The notes below the pieces were generated by a model. That model saw nothing but the letters and a program-made list of their open reading frames with translations. It was not told the origin of the DNA and ran no database searches. Shown one piece after another: positions 56,266 to 64,000 of a stretch of 64,000 nucleotides of DNA. Position 1 is the first letter of the stretch. Each line of letters opens with the position of its first letter. Source of the stretch: Draconibacterium aestuarii (GTDB lineage Bacteria; Bacteroidota; Bacteroidia; Bacteroidales; Prolixibacteraceae); NCBI GenBank assembly GCA_026671195.1, contig JAPOHD010000064.1, positions 62,001-126,000 on the forward strand, read 5' to 3'. The translations under genes and the position numbers were made by a program.

Positions 56266-56910
56266 CTAAAAATATACTTCTGAATAAATGTTTGACGTTG
56301 GCACTCCTTTGCCAGTTAAAATATCAAACACTTCATAAATCATTTCGCTGTTGCCGCATAAAAAACAGTTGGTTTCAGCATCAATATCCTGTTCTTTTAA
56401 AAAAGCTGTCACTCTTCCCTCAAAAGTCCCCTTGTTATCGCCGGAGGTACAAAGTACCATTCTCTTTTCATCAAAATCAGCATGATCGTAAGCTTCTTCT
56501 GCTAAACGAACACCGTGCACCATTTGGTAGTTCAAATCGGGATACGTTTTTATAAAACCATGGAAGGGACTAATTCCGGTTCCGGTGGCCACAAACAAAA
56601 ACTTTTGCGATTGAAATGCCGCAGGTGAAAATTTAAAAAATCCGAAAGGACCGTCAACATCAACGGTGTCTCCGGGTTTTAGTTTCTTTAGTTTTGCCGA
56701 AACCTTTCCTCCGTTCACTTCACGCACCAGTACTTCCAAAAAGTTTTCGTTTTCGCCACTGTAAATGGAATATTCGCGCCTTTCAACTGCTCCTTTTGTT
56801 CCAACAAGGACAAACTGTCCGGTTTGAAATTGCATCCCATTTCGCTCCAACCTAACAACAAAGGTCGAATTGGTTAAATTCCTGACTTCTTTTACTTTAT
56901 GCTTTTTCAA
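56266..56910 (-). CDS. Ferredoxin-NADP+ reductase-like FAD/NAD(P)-binding oxidoreductase
   Basis: A 214-residue flavoprotein of the FNR superfamily. The FAD-binding RxYS motif is read as RREYSIYSG (near residue 45), followed by KLKKLKPGDTVDVDGPFGFF. The NAD(P) domain starts FLFVATGTGISPFHGFIKTY (near residue 108) and ends CFLCGNSEMIYEVFDIL with VYF-COOH. It transfers electrons between NAD(P)H and an iron-sulfur or flavin partner. Its neighbour miaB needs reducing equivalents for its radical-SAM chemistry, so an operon link is plausible but unproven. Confidence 0.9.
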   Translation of the reverse strand: MKKHKVKEVRNLTNSTFVVRLERNGMQFQTGQFVLVGTKGAVERREYSIYSGENENFLEVLVREVNGGKVSAKLKKLKPGDTVDVDGPFGFFKFSPAAFQSQKFLFVATGTGISPFHGFIKTYPDLNYQMVHGVRLAEEAYDHADFDEKRMVLCTSGDNKGTFEGRVTAFLKEQDIDAETNCFLCGNSEMIYEVFDILTGKGVPTSNIYSEVYF

Positions 56911-57033
56911 TTATTAAGACCTGTTCTAAATAAATCGGTGCAAAAGTAAAAAAAAGTAGCTAATGGTCAAGCCTAAGTTAAGATTGATTTTCAAATATTT
57001 ACTTTCAGGATATTCGCAAAAAACCAAAACAAA

Positions 57034-58647
57034 CTACTCTGGATTTGGGAACTCGCGCATGGGACTGTAACGAAGGTAAGAATCGAAGATTTCTTTATCC
57101 GGCCCAACAATGCGCGGATCGCCTGATTTTGTCAGTTCATCAAGCAAAGCTGTTTTTAGTTCTGTTTCAATTTTTTCGTATTCTGCCGCTCCTGTTAAAT
57201 TTGTTAAACAATAAGGATCCTTCTTGATATCAAACATTTCAAACTCCGGACGTTTATCATGTGCCAGGTGAAAAAATGGTGCCATTTCTTCATCCTGCCA
57301 GTTTTCGATAATGAATGATTTTGTAGGAGCGCCATCAATATCAGTGAAAGCCCAATCGGAGTGATGTTTCCCATTTGCATCGATTCCATACATTGGCCAA
57401 AGCTCATCTTCAGTTCCTTTCACTATACGTTGCGGAGCTCCTGCCGGCCAGCGCTCCGGTTTCATATTCCAGATCAGTAAATACTCTTCGCTCCGGATCA
57501 TTCGTTGCGGATATCCCCAATTTTTATATCGCGAGCTGGAGTGGCGTTCTCTTCCACTAAATGCATATTTTTTATTCGCATCAACAATTCCTTGTTTTTC
57601 CGAAGTCAAAGTTTCAACCATACTTTTCCCGCTGATGGGTAACATACCTTTTCCCGAAGTTCCTGTAAGTTCGAGAATTGTTGGTGCCAGATCGGCAAAA
57701 CCAATTGGATCATCTACAATTCTTCCACCCGGGAATTCTTTTGGAAAACGAACCGCAAAAGGTACATGAATTCCATACTCGTATCCATTGGCTTTTGCAC
57801 GTGGAAATGCCATTCCGTTATCGGAAGTTACGATAACAATGGTATTTTCCAGTTCGCCAATTTCATCCAGATAATTCAGCATACGCTGAAGGTGCAAATC
57901 GAACCATTCAATTTCAACGGCATAATCCAAAACATCGCCCCTTACAATTTCATGATCGGGAAAAAATCCCGGAACTTTCACATCGGCTAATTTCTTATCT
58001 GTGCGTTTCCACGAATCCTGTTCAAACGCGCGGTGTGGTTCTCTGGCTCCATACCAAAAGAAAAAAGGTTTATCTCCCTTTCTATTTTCGATAAAGTACT
58101 TAAAATTGGCAAAATAATTTGAAGCACTAATTCCTCCTGCTGTTCTCTCATCGTCCGGTGTTCCTTTCTCGTATAGAATATTGCTGTATTCAATTCCACC
58201 TGCATCGGTTTTTCTCCATAACGAATCGGCTTCACTTCGGGCATATTGAAACGGCCCAACTCCCTTTCCTGTTCTTCCGGTAACATAACCGTTAGCATCC
58301 AGCAGATCAATAAACGGAACATATTTTTTCAACCACGAAGATGCATGTTGTCCTGCCTGCTCGTTTTGCCAATGGTGCCTCCCGGTTACAATTGAACTTC
58401 GTGACGGTGCACAGCCCGGCGAGCCTGCCATACAATTTGTAAAAAACACGCCGTCCGTTGCCACGCGATCAAAGGCCGGCGTATCAACAAATTTGCATCC
58501 GGCAAAACTGGTGTGTGCAAATGCCTGGTCGTCGGAAATGGCAAAAAGAATATTTGGACGCCTTGTTTTCTGTTCGTTTGAAGCACACGAAATAATACAT
58601 AACGAAATAACGAGTAAAAAAACAGCAAACGTGATTCTACGGTTCAT
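57034..58647 (-). CDS. Lipoprotein sulfatase (S1 family, heparan-N-sulfatase-like)
   Basis: A 537-residue type I sulfatase attached as a lipoprotein (LCIISC, Cys21). It hydrolyses sulfate esters or N-sulfates of glycans. Metal ligands are in ILFAISDDQAF (Asp39, Asp40). The formylglycine motif is CAPSR (Cys79 to Arg83), which a maturase must convert. The motif is followed by SSIVTGRHHWQ as in heparan N-sulfatase relatives. SDNGMAFPRAKANGYEYGIH provides the later catalytic Asp/Asn and His. Upstream lies a sugar-binding lipoprotein gene, so both may act on a sulfated polysaccharide. No sulfatase maturase is in the window. Confidence 0.92.
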   Translation of the reverse strand: MNRRITFAVFLLVISLCIISCASNEQKTRRPNILFAISDDQAFAHTSFAGCKFVDTPAFDRVATDGVFFTNCMAGSPGCAPSRSSIVTGRHHWQNEQAGQHASSWLKKYVPFIDLLDANGYVTGRTGKGVGPFQYARSEADSLWRKTDAGGIEYSNILYEKGTPDDERTAGGISASNYFANFKYFIENRKGDKPFFFWYGAREPHRAFEQDSWKRTDKKLADVKVPGFFPDHEIVRGDVLDYAVEIEWFDLHLQRMLNYLDEIGELENTIVIVTSDNGMAFPRAKANGYEYGIHVPFAVRFPKEFPGGRIVDDPIGFADLAPTILELTGTSGKGMLPISGKSMVETLTSEKQGIVDANKKYAFSGRERHSSSRYKNWGYPQRMIRSEEYLLIWNMKPERWPAGAPQRIVKGTEDELWPMYGIDANGKHHSDWAFTDIDGAPTKSFIIENWQDEEMAPFFHLAHDKRPEFEMFDIKKDPYCLTNLTGAAEYEKIETELKTALLDELTKSGDPRIVGPDKEIFDSYLRYSPMREFPNPE

Positions 58648-58681
58648 ATTGGTTTATTTTTACCAAACATACAGAAGTTTT

Positions 58682-58718
58682 TATAAAAAAGAAAGGATCT
58701 CAAAATTGAAATCCTTTC
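58682..58718 (-). terminator. Terminator after the sugar-binding lipoprotein gene
   Basis: On the minus strand GAAAGGAT (58718-58711) pairs with ATCCTTTC (58698-58691) and is followed by TTTTTT. It separates the binding-protein gene from the sulfatase gene. Confidence 0.65.
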
Positions 58719-58739
58719 AAAATACAATACCTGAATTTA

Positions 58740-59741
58740 CTATTTAAAAACCTCTTCCTCTTTTTGATAACCTTCAGAAATAACTGTTAGCTTAAGATTT
58801 TCGCGGTTTACGATCATTCCGGTCTGGAAAACGGTTGGAACCAACCGGGCTCCATTACTCACCGTTTGATAGGTATTTTCAATTGCCTCACCGCGTCCCA
58901 GTTTAACGGCCAAATCAGCTGCTGTAGATGCAAGTTTATCGATAGGTTTATAAACTGTGCAAATTTGATTACCGGCAACAATCTCCTTCAGATTGCGTAA
59001 ATCGGCATCCATTCCTGCCACCAAAACATTTTCGACACCTTCTTCTTGCAATGCTCTTATTACCCCCATAGCTAATTCATCATTCCCCGCAATAATTGCA
59101 TCAACTTTTTCTCCACTACTTAAAAGTTTCTTAGCATGTTCATATCCCTCTTCTTCATCCCAGGCAGTAGTAAATTCATTATAAATAATATTAATATCGC
59201 CCTTTTCAACCAGCGGCTGTAATACATTTCGCTGCCCCAGATATAATAACTGACTATTATTATCGCTAAGTGCACCTCCAATCAAGGCGTAATTTCCAGT
59301 GGGCTTTATGGTTGTTAGGTAATTTGCCTGCAACGCTCCAATCTCCACATTATCGGTAGACACATAAAAATCGAGTTTGCAGTTCTTAATCAACCGGTCG
59401 TACGAAATTACTTTTACATTACATGCATGAGCTTCATTAACAATTTCAGCAGCAGCAAACTGATCAACAGGTACCACAACTAATACGTCAACACCGTTGG
59501 CGAGCAGTTCTTTTGCCTGAGCCAACTGTTTGTCGGCATTATTTTGGGCATCTTTAACTTTTACGGTCCCTCCGAGTTCCTGAACACTTTCAATGAAAAA
59601 GTCCCGATCGTTTCCCCACCTTTCTCTATCAAATGCATGAATTAATAATCCTACTTCTACCGATTTATCCTTTTGCGTACATCCACCGATAAACAAACTG
59701 GCGAGAAAAATCACAATGAATAGTTTTGCCTGATAATTCAT
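58740..59741 (-). CDS. Periplasmic sugar-binding lipoprotein (xylose-binding XylF-like)
   Basis: A 333-residue LacI/XylF-type binding protein carried as a lipoprotein (FIGGC, Cys21). Landmarks: VGLLIHAFDRERWGNDRDFF, VDVLVVVPVDQFAAAEIVNEA, VKVISYDRLIKNCKLDFYVSTDN, GNYALIGGALSDNNSQLL, VDAIIAGNDELAMGVIRAL and VLVAGMDADLRNLKEIVAG. In most bacteria such proteins feed an ABC importer (ATPase plus permease), yet none is adjacent. In Bacteroidota similar proteins can be sensors or scavengers. Ligand pentose or hexose is inferred from similarity to XylF. Confidence 0.88.
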   Translation of the reverse strand: MNYQAKLFIVIFLASLFIGGCTQKDKSVEVGLLIHAFDRERWGNDRDFFIESVQELGGTVKVKDAQNNADKQLAQAKELLANGVDVLVVVPVDQFAAAEIVNEAHACNVKVISYDRLIKNCKLDFYVSTDNVEIGALQANYLTTIKPTGNYALIGGALSDNNSQLLYLGQRNVLQPLVEKGDINIIYNEFTTAWDEEEGYEHAKKLLSSGEKVDAIIAGNDELAMGVIRALQEEGVENVLVAGMDADLRNLKEIVAGNQICTVYKPIDKLASTAADLAVKLGRGEAIENTYQTVSNGARLVPTVFQTGMIVNRENLKLTVISEGYQKEEEVFK

Positions 59742-59866
59742 AATTATTGAATTTACTTACGTTTCTATTCAATTTACGAATTATATACCAAATATGTTAA
59801 CTGTAAAAAACGATTTAATGAATTGTTTTATAACACATTAAATAATGAAACCTTTTTTAAGGCTTA

Positions 59867-60442
59867 CTAGAACTTTTGAATTTCTTCGTATAACTTTTGA
59901 ATTGGTAAGCCCATAACGTTGTAAAACGATCCCTCAATGTGCGTAATACCAATGGTTCCAATCCATTCCTGAATACCATAGGCCCCAGCTTTATCAAAAG
60001 GTTTAAACTGTTGTATGTAATAATTTATCTCCTGATTTGTAAGCTTCTTAAACTGTACATTGGTTAGCGAATAAAAAGAATGCATTTTTTTTTCAGAAGA
60101 AAGACATACTCCGGTAATCACCTGGTGTTCTTTTCCACTAAGATTTTGAATCATTTTAAATGCTTCCTCGTAATCTTTCGGTTTTCCAAGAATATCCTCC
60201 CCTAAACAAACTACCGTGTCAGCAGTAATCAACAAATCTTTATCTGATAATTCTGAAAGAAATGGTTTTGATTTTAATTCGGCCAGAAATACAGGCACCT
60301 CTTCCTTTTTTAGATTTTCGGGATAAATTTCGTCTACCTCTTTGGTTTCTACTGAAAAATCGATATTCAGCGATTTTAACAACTGCTGACGTCGCGGAGA
60401 TTTCGATGCAAGAATAAAATTATATTTGGGAAACCACTCCAT
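59867..60442 (-). CDS. maf: Maf-family nucleoside-triphosphate pyrophosphatase
   Basis: About 191 residues. Maf proteins hydrolyse non-canonical or excess NTPs to NMPs. Motifs: FILASKSPRRQQLLKSL (N-terminal signature), VDEIYP with KSKPFLSELSDKDLLITADTVVCL (metal-binding Asp in ADTVV), GKPKDYEEAFKMIQNLSGKEHQVITGV, and DKAGAYGIQEWIG. The ATG at 60442 places the signature eight residues from the start, as in relatives; a further in-frame ATG at 60460 would overlap kdsC by 17 bp. Last gene of a three-gene operon. Confidence 0.93.
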   Translation of the reverse strand: MEWFPKYNFILASKSPRRQQLLKSLNIDFSVETKEVDEIYPENLKKEEVPVFLAELKSKPFLSELSDKDLLITADTVVCLGEDILGKPKDYEEAFKMIQNLSGKEHQVITGVCLSSEKKMHSFYSLTNVQFKKLTNQEINYYIQQFKPFDKAGAYGIQEWIGTIGITHIEGSFYNVMGLPIQKLYEEIQKF

Positions 60443-60443
60443 C

Positions 60444-60974
60444 TTAAAAAGCTCTTTCATTAAGCATCTCCTCGGTAAACCATTTCCCCTGCGACTTTAG
60501 CACCTGTTCAATTACGTCGCGCACACAACCTTCGCCACCATTTTTATCCGATATATATTTCGAAATTGCCTTAATCTCGTGAACGGCATCTTTCGGACAT
60601 GTTGGTATTCCAACAAGATTCATCACTTTAAAATCAACCAGATCGTCTCCCATAAACAAAACATTTTTTGCCTCAAGACCTGTTTTTATGAGGAAGGTAT
60701 TCAAACATTCTGTTTTATTCCTCGCTTTATCGTAAAAATGTTCAACGCCAAGTTTCTCGTAGCGCAAACGAACACGTTCGATAAAACCACCCGTAATTAT
60801 TGCTATCGGGTAACCCGCTTTTATGGCACTTCTGATGGCGAAACCATCTTTTACGTTGGCAGTTCTAACCGGATCGCCATCTTCATTTAACGGTGAGGTA
60901 TCTTTCGATAAAACCCCGTCGACATCAAAAACAAAGGCTTTTACTTCTTTTAGTTCTTCTTTAAAAAATGGCAT
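60444..60974 (-). CDS. kdsC: 3-deoxy-D-manno-octulosonate 8-phosphate phosphatase (KdsC-like HAD)
   Basis: A 176-residue class C0 HAD phosphatase. The catalytic aspartates are Asp17 and Asp19 in AFVFDVDGVLSKD. Motif II is AIITGGFIERVRLRYEKLG and motif III/IV is VLFMGDDLVDFKVMNLVGIPTCPKDA. The end GGEGCVRDVIEQVLKSQG is typical. KdsC removes phosphate from KDO-8-P in lipopolysaccharide core synthesis. It overlaps the DUF2520 gene by one base (TAATG) and is followed closely by maf; this order is common in Bacteroidota. Confidence 0.92.
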   Translation of the reverse strand: MPFFKEELKEVKAFVFDVDGVLSKDTSPLNEDGDPVRTANVKDGFAIRSAIKAGYPIAIITGGFIERVRLRYEKLGVEHFYDKARNKTECLNTFLIKTGLEAKNVLFMGDDLVDFKVMNLVGIPTCPKDAVHEIKAISKYISDKNGGEGCVRDVIEQVLKSQGKWFTEEMLNERAF

Positions 60975-61756
60975 TACTTATTTTTTTCTTGGTGACGTTT
61001 AAAAATACTTTTTGAAATTGACTTGTACACTTCCTGATGATCCGGAAAATTGTTTAGTTGTTTTAAATGATCATTTATAATATTCTCATCAAAACGAACG
61101 GCCGGGCCTGTCTGTGCATCTGCCGGATTCATCTCCTGCACTTTTTTTGCAGTTTCGGAAATTAATGGGTACAGAACCTCAAACGCGATATCTTCTGTTT
61201 GCAAAAAATCACCGGCCAGAGTATAAAAGTGATTCACAAAGTTGCATGCAAAAACAGCAGCAATATGCAGACTTTTCCGTTTATCAGAGCTTAAAACTGA
61301 CACTTTCGGAGAAATACTACTGGCTAACTTAATTAACAACTTTTCAGTTTCCTGGTTATTGGCTTCCACAAATACCGGAATTTCCTTAAAATTAACTTTC
61401 CGATTCTTAGAAAACGTTTGGAGAGGGTATAACACACCAATATTTTCGGAATAACTTTTTAATATCGAAAGCGGTAAACTACCCGAACAATGGATGAGTG
61501 GTTTATTCTGAAAATCAATTTTAGACAAAACCTCAAGGACCGCAGAGTCTTTTAACGCAACAATATACAAATCTGCTTCTTTCGATATTTTATTTATGGA
61601 GTTTGTAAAATCGCTTTCCAATTTGGCCGCAAGTTCCTTTGCCGACTTTTCGGTTCTGCTGTACACCTGCAAAATCTCGTATCCGGCCCGTTTTAATTCA
61701 ACAGAAAGATGAGTTGCCAAATTGCCCGCACCGATTATTGTAATTCTTTGTATCAT
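60974..61756 (-). CDS. Rossmann-like / DUF2520 dehydrogenase-like protein
   Basis: A 260-residue protein with an N-terminal NADP-binding Rossmann fold (RITIIGAGNLATHLSVELKRAG) similar to ketopantoate/pyrroline-carboxylate reductases. Next come ADLYIVALKDSAVLEVL and IHCSGSLPLSIL. The C-terminal helical DUF2520 domain (about 125-255) has HIAAVFACNFVNHFYTLAGDFL and PLISETAKKVQEMNPADAQTGPAVR. The physiological substrate is unknown; its steady company with kdsC and maf suggests envelope or nucleotide housekeeping. First gene of the operon. Confidence 0.9.
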   Translation of the reverse strand: MIQRITIIGAGNLATHLSVELKRAGYEILQVYSRTEKSAKELAAKLESDFTNSINKISKEADLYIVALKDSAVLEVLSKIDFQNKPLIHCSGSLPLSILKSYSENIGVLYPLQTFSKNRKVNFKEIPVFVEANNQETEKLLIKLASSISPKVSVLSSDKRKSLHIAAVFACNFVNHFYTLAGDFLQTEDIAFEVLYPLISETAKKVQEMNPADAQTGPAVRFDENIINDHLKQLNNFPDHQEVYKSISKSIFKRHQEKNK

Positions 61757-61827
61757 TCGTCCTTATTTCAAAAAACAAAATAACAAAAAAACAGTCAAAA
61801 TATTACTTTTACAGAAAGGCTGTTACA

Positions 61828-62910
61828 ATGAAGAATGTATGTTTTTTTAACTCTACTATGTTTTGGGGCGGTGGCGAAAAAGCCCATCTCGAATATGCTA
61901 TCAATTTCAGAAACGCGGATTACAATGTTTGGGTTGTATGTTCTTCAGGATCAGTTCTTGAAACTAAATTGAAAGATAATAACCTTCAGTACTTTGATAT
62001 AAAAATTGGGAATCTGTCGTTTCTAAATTTTCAAAAGAAAAATGTATTGATTCAGTTTTTTAAAGCCAAAAACATTGATACCGTTTTTTTTAACGCACCA
62101 AACGATATAAAAATAGGTGGACCAGCTGCAAAAATAGCAGGAGTTAGAAATAGAATTTATATGAGAGGACTGGCAGTTCCGGTAAAAAACAGTATTACAA
62201 ACCGTTATCTATTTGGTAAAATTCTTACTCACGTGGTTCCCAATTCGTATGATACAAGAAAAACATTCCTTACCAAACTTAGACCAATGTTTAACGAAAA
62301 CAACGTTCAAATGATTTACCGGGGAATTAACTTTGATGATTGGGACAGCAAGCCTGTGAAAAAGATGAACTTTAAAGAAAATAATGAAATTATTCTTGGA
62401 AATGTTGGAAGACTGGAGGTGCAGAAAGGTCAAAAATATCTTATCGAGTTAGCAAATATCCTGCGAGAACAAAAAGTTGATTTCAAAATAATTATTGCCG
62501 GAACCGGCCCGCTTGAGAATGAACTGCAAAAACTTGTTTCTCTCAACAATTTAGAAAAGCAAGTAAAGCTGGTGGGTTTTCAATCAGATGTAAAAAGCTT
62601 TCTTGGTGGTGTTGACATTTTTGTTTTTCCATCGTTGTGGGAAGGATTTGGGAATGCCATGGTTGAAGCAATGGCAGAACAAATAGTACCGGTAGCATTT
62701 GACAGGAGTAGTAATCCTGAAATAATTGAAACCGGGGAAAATGGTTTTCTTATCGATTTTCCCAACATTGAATTGTTTGCTGAAAAAGTATTATTCCTGA
62801 TACAAAATCCCGAAAAACGGAAACAAATGGGTATTTCTGCACGTGAAAGTGTTATTCATAAATTCTCGTTACAGAAAGTGATACGCGACTGGGAAGAACT
62901 GTTAGTCTGA
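61828..62910 (+). CDS. Family-4-like glycosyltransferase
   Basis: A 360-residue retaining glycosyltransferase of GT-B fold. The acceptor domain has a Gly-rich start (STMFWGGGEKAHLEYAINF). The donor-binding half has ILGNVGRLEVQKGQKYLIELA, IIAGTGPLENELQKLVSL, VKLVGFQSDVKSFLGGVDIFVFPSLWEGFGNAMVEAMA, read in pieces near residues 195-290, and the E-x7-E type motif (EGFGNAMVEAM). It likely adds a sugar to lipopolysaccharide core, O-antigen or capsule. Neighbouring truncated O-antigen-ligase-like gene supports this. It is divergent from the DUF2520 operon. Confidence 0.92.
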   Translation: MKNVCFFNSTMFWGGGEKAHLEYAINFRNADYNVWVVCSSGSVLETKLKDNNLQYFDIKIGNLSFLNFQKKNVLIQFFKAKNIDTVFFNAPNDIKIGGPAAKIAGVRNRIYMRGLAVPVKNSITNRYLFGKILTHVVPNSYDTRKTFLTKLRPMFNENNVQMIYRGINFDDWDSKPVKKMNFKENNEIILGNVGRLEVQKGQKYLIELANILREQKVDFKIIIAGTGPLENELQKLVSLNNLEKQVKLVGFQSDVKSFLGGVDIFVFPSLWEGFGNAMVEAMAEQIVPVAFDRSSNPEIIETGENGFLIDFPNIELFAEKVLFLIQNPEKRKQMGISARESVIHKFSLQKVIRDWEELLV

Positions 62911-64000
62911 TTTTGGCACCATAAATAAACAATAGAAAAACATAAAAAAGTTTGAACCTGTATGTGTCTCAAAATTTGCATCACCCAAATTTCCGACAAA
63001 CATAATAACCAGAAACAGAAAAAACAGTTGATTTAGGTATGCTTTCGATTTTATAACCGGATAAAGAATAAAAAACAATATTATTAGTAAACCAATAATT
63101 CCAAACTTTACCCAATAATTCAAATACTGATTATGCACATTCCCATAACGGGCCGGTGCCATCTTCGATTCGGTTTTAATATAAAAGTCACGATATGCAT
63201 TTTTCCAGTTTCCTGTCCCAACTCCTAACCATAAGTTACTTCTAATAATTGAAACTGCAGCTTTTGTATATTCAATACGCTGCGCCAAAGAACGGTGATT
63301 AGCATTACCGGTTCTAAAATAGCTGTCCAACTCCCATATACTAACATAAATTCTGGGATATAGAGAAATACCTGCATCTGCGAGAATGTAATTGCTTATA
63401 CCGTTTTCAATATTCTTTATATCTTCATCGTTCAGGGCTTTTACACCTGCGGCATCCTTCCGCAAATTCTTTGAAGTTAAATAGCGAATTAAAGTAAACT
63501 TTATTCCGTACCCCGATTTGTCCAGATCGTTATAGTTTATGGCTGAACGTTTGTTCCATGCTTCTTCTAACTCTTTCCTACAAACATACAGCCACACATA
63601 ATGTCCGTTTTCAATTGCCGGATTTGTAAAATCATGTTTGTAAGCATTCCCTTCAATGGTAAACTTATCTAATTCGACAGGTTGATACGTATCAACTGTA
63701 TAAAACCGATCAATTGCATAATAAAGATAAATAGCAGGAGTTGCCATAAAAATAAATAACATAATTCCTACAACAATTCTTATCTGTTTTTTAGGTTGAC
63801 CAACCAACCACATGATCAAAATTATGACAAGAGTAACAATTAAGGTAATGATGCCGGTTAACGATTGATGCCAAATTAAAAATGTACCTAATATTAAAAT
63901 GACACCTGTTATTCCAACTAGGAAATACTTATGTACATTATTTCGATACTCGTACAACAGTTGAGCCAGAATTAGTATCGCAAAATCTATTTGAAGACCA
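62902..64000 (-). CDS. O-antigen ligase-like membrane protein (5' end outside window)
   Basis: At least 366 codons, open to the right edge of the window, so the N-terminus is missing. Visible residues include about five membrane helices at the beginning (FLVGITGVILILGTFLI, IITLIVTLVIILIMWLV, IVVGIMLFIFMATPAIYLYY). A large periplasmic loop (about 100-250) holds the ligase-type motif LWLGVGTGNWKNAYRDFYIK and YGNVHNQYLNYWVKFG. Two or three helices end the protein, with NLGDANFETHTGSNFFMFFYCL. Such WaaL/Wzy-like proteins join or polymerise glycans on the periplasmic side. It converges on the glycosyltransferase gene and overlaps its end by 9 bp. Confidence 0.85.
   Translation of the reverse strand, partial: GLQIDFAILILAQLLYEYRNNVHKYFLVGITGVILILGTFLIWHQSLTGIITLIVTLVIILIMWLVGQPKKQIRIVVGIMLFIFMATPAIYLYYAIDRFYTVDTYQPVELDKFTIEGNAYKHDFTNPAIENGHYVWLYVCRKELEEAWNKRSAINYNDLDKSGYGIKFTLIRYLTSKNLRKDAAGVKALNDEDIKNIENGISNYILADAGISLYPRIYVSIWELDSYFRTGNANHRSLAQRIEYTKAAVSIIRSNLWLGVGTGNWKNAYRDFYIKTESKMAPARYGNVHNQYLNYWVKFGIIGLLIILFFILYPVIKSKAYLNQLFFLFLVIMFVGNLGDANFETHTGSNFFMFFYCLFMVPKSD

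Overview
The window comes from an AT-rich Bacteroidota chromosome, most likely an anaerobic or facultative member of the Bacteroidales/Marinilabiliales (this rank is inference). Signs of this are TAnnTTTG-type promoter elements, SusC-like TonB-dependent receptor machinery with an ECF sigma/FecR pair, and many signal-peptidase-II lipoproteins. Others are a DUF4270/kelch/outer-membrane cluster, a PurT-type purine enzyme, and frequent secreted proteins whose signal peptides end in AQ. No plasmid, phage or intact insertion sequence is visible. One tRNA gene (Trp) is present, and no rRNA.

Layout. 1-1084: 3'-truncated indolepyruvate:ferredoxin oxidoreductase alpha subunit. 1.3-6.5 kb: respiratory nitrite ammonification island (nrfH, nrfA, an alginate-export-type porin, a PepSY membrane protein). 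Two copies of a Crp/Fnr-type palindrome drive its two transcription units. 6.5-6.96 kb: a 21-bp repeat array in a convergent gap. 7-12.4 kb: methyltransferase/thioredoxin/small membrane protein operon, DMT permease, an ECF sigma operon, a DUF3078 outer-membrane protein and rpiB. 12.9-18.3 kb: S9 prolyl oligopeptidase, a DUF255 thioredoxin-fold protein and an FKBP lipoprotein. 18.7-23.6 kb: sigma/FecR/TonB receptor plus a lipoprotein gene broken by an in-frame stop. 24-29 kb: LytTR regulator and the OMP/DUF4270/kelch trio. 29.2-41.6 kb: GH2 beta-galactosidase, purT, GNAT, GyrI-like protein, cold-shock protein, NfeD, purB, MsbA-like ABC exporter, LutA-like protein. 41.6-42.3 kb: tRNA-Trp and a candidate small RNA with twin hairpins. 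42.3-46 kb: MFS permease, ThuA-like protein, secreted lipase. 46-53.9 kb: a membrane-anchored AraC/TPR regulator divergent from an acyltransferase-ankyrin fusion, then a four-gene operon; the acyltransferase gene and the operon share an almost identical upstream element. 53.9-54.9 kb: a 42-bp hairpin repeat array, again in a convergent gap. 54.9-64 kb: miaB, flavin reductase, sulfatase, sugar-binding lipoprotein, Maf/KdsC/DUF2520 operon, glycosyltransferase and a truncated O-antigen-ligase-like protein.

How it fits together. The nrf genes would let the cell reduce nitrite to ammonium in the periplasm with electrons from menaquinol. The beta-galactosidase, sulfatase, sugar-binding lipoprotein and TonB receptor point to a polysaccharide-degrading lifestyle. 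The strongest candidates for something undescribed are the two exact-period intergenic arrays (21 bp and 42 bp). Next come the shared promoter module next to the TPR regulator and the twin-hairpin small RNA candidate beside tRNA-Trp. All functional statements rest on reading the sequence by eye; no database search was run.
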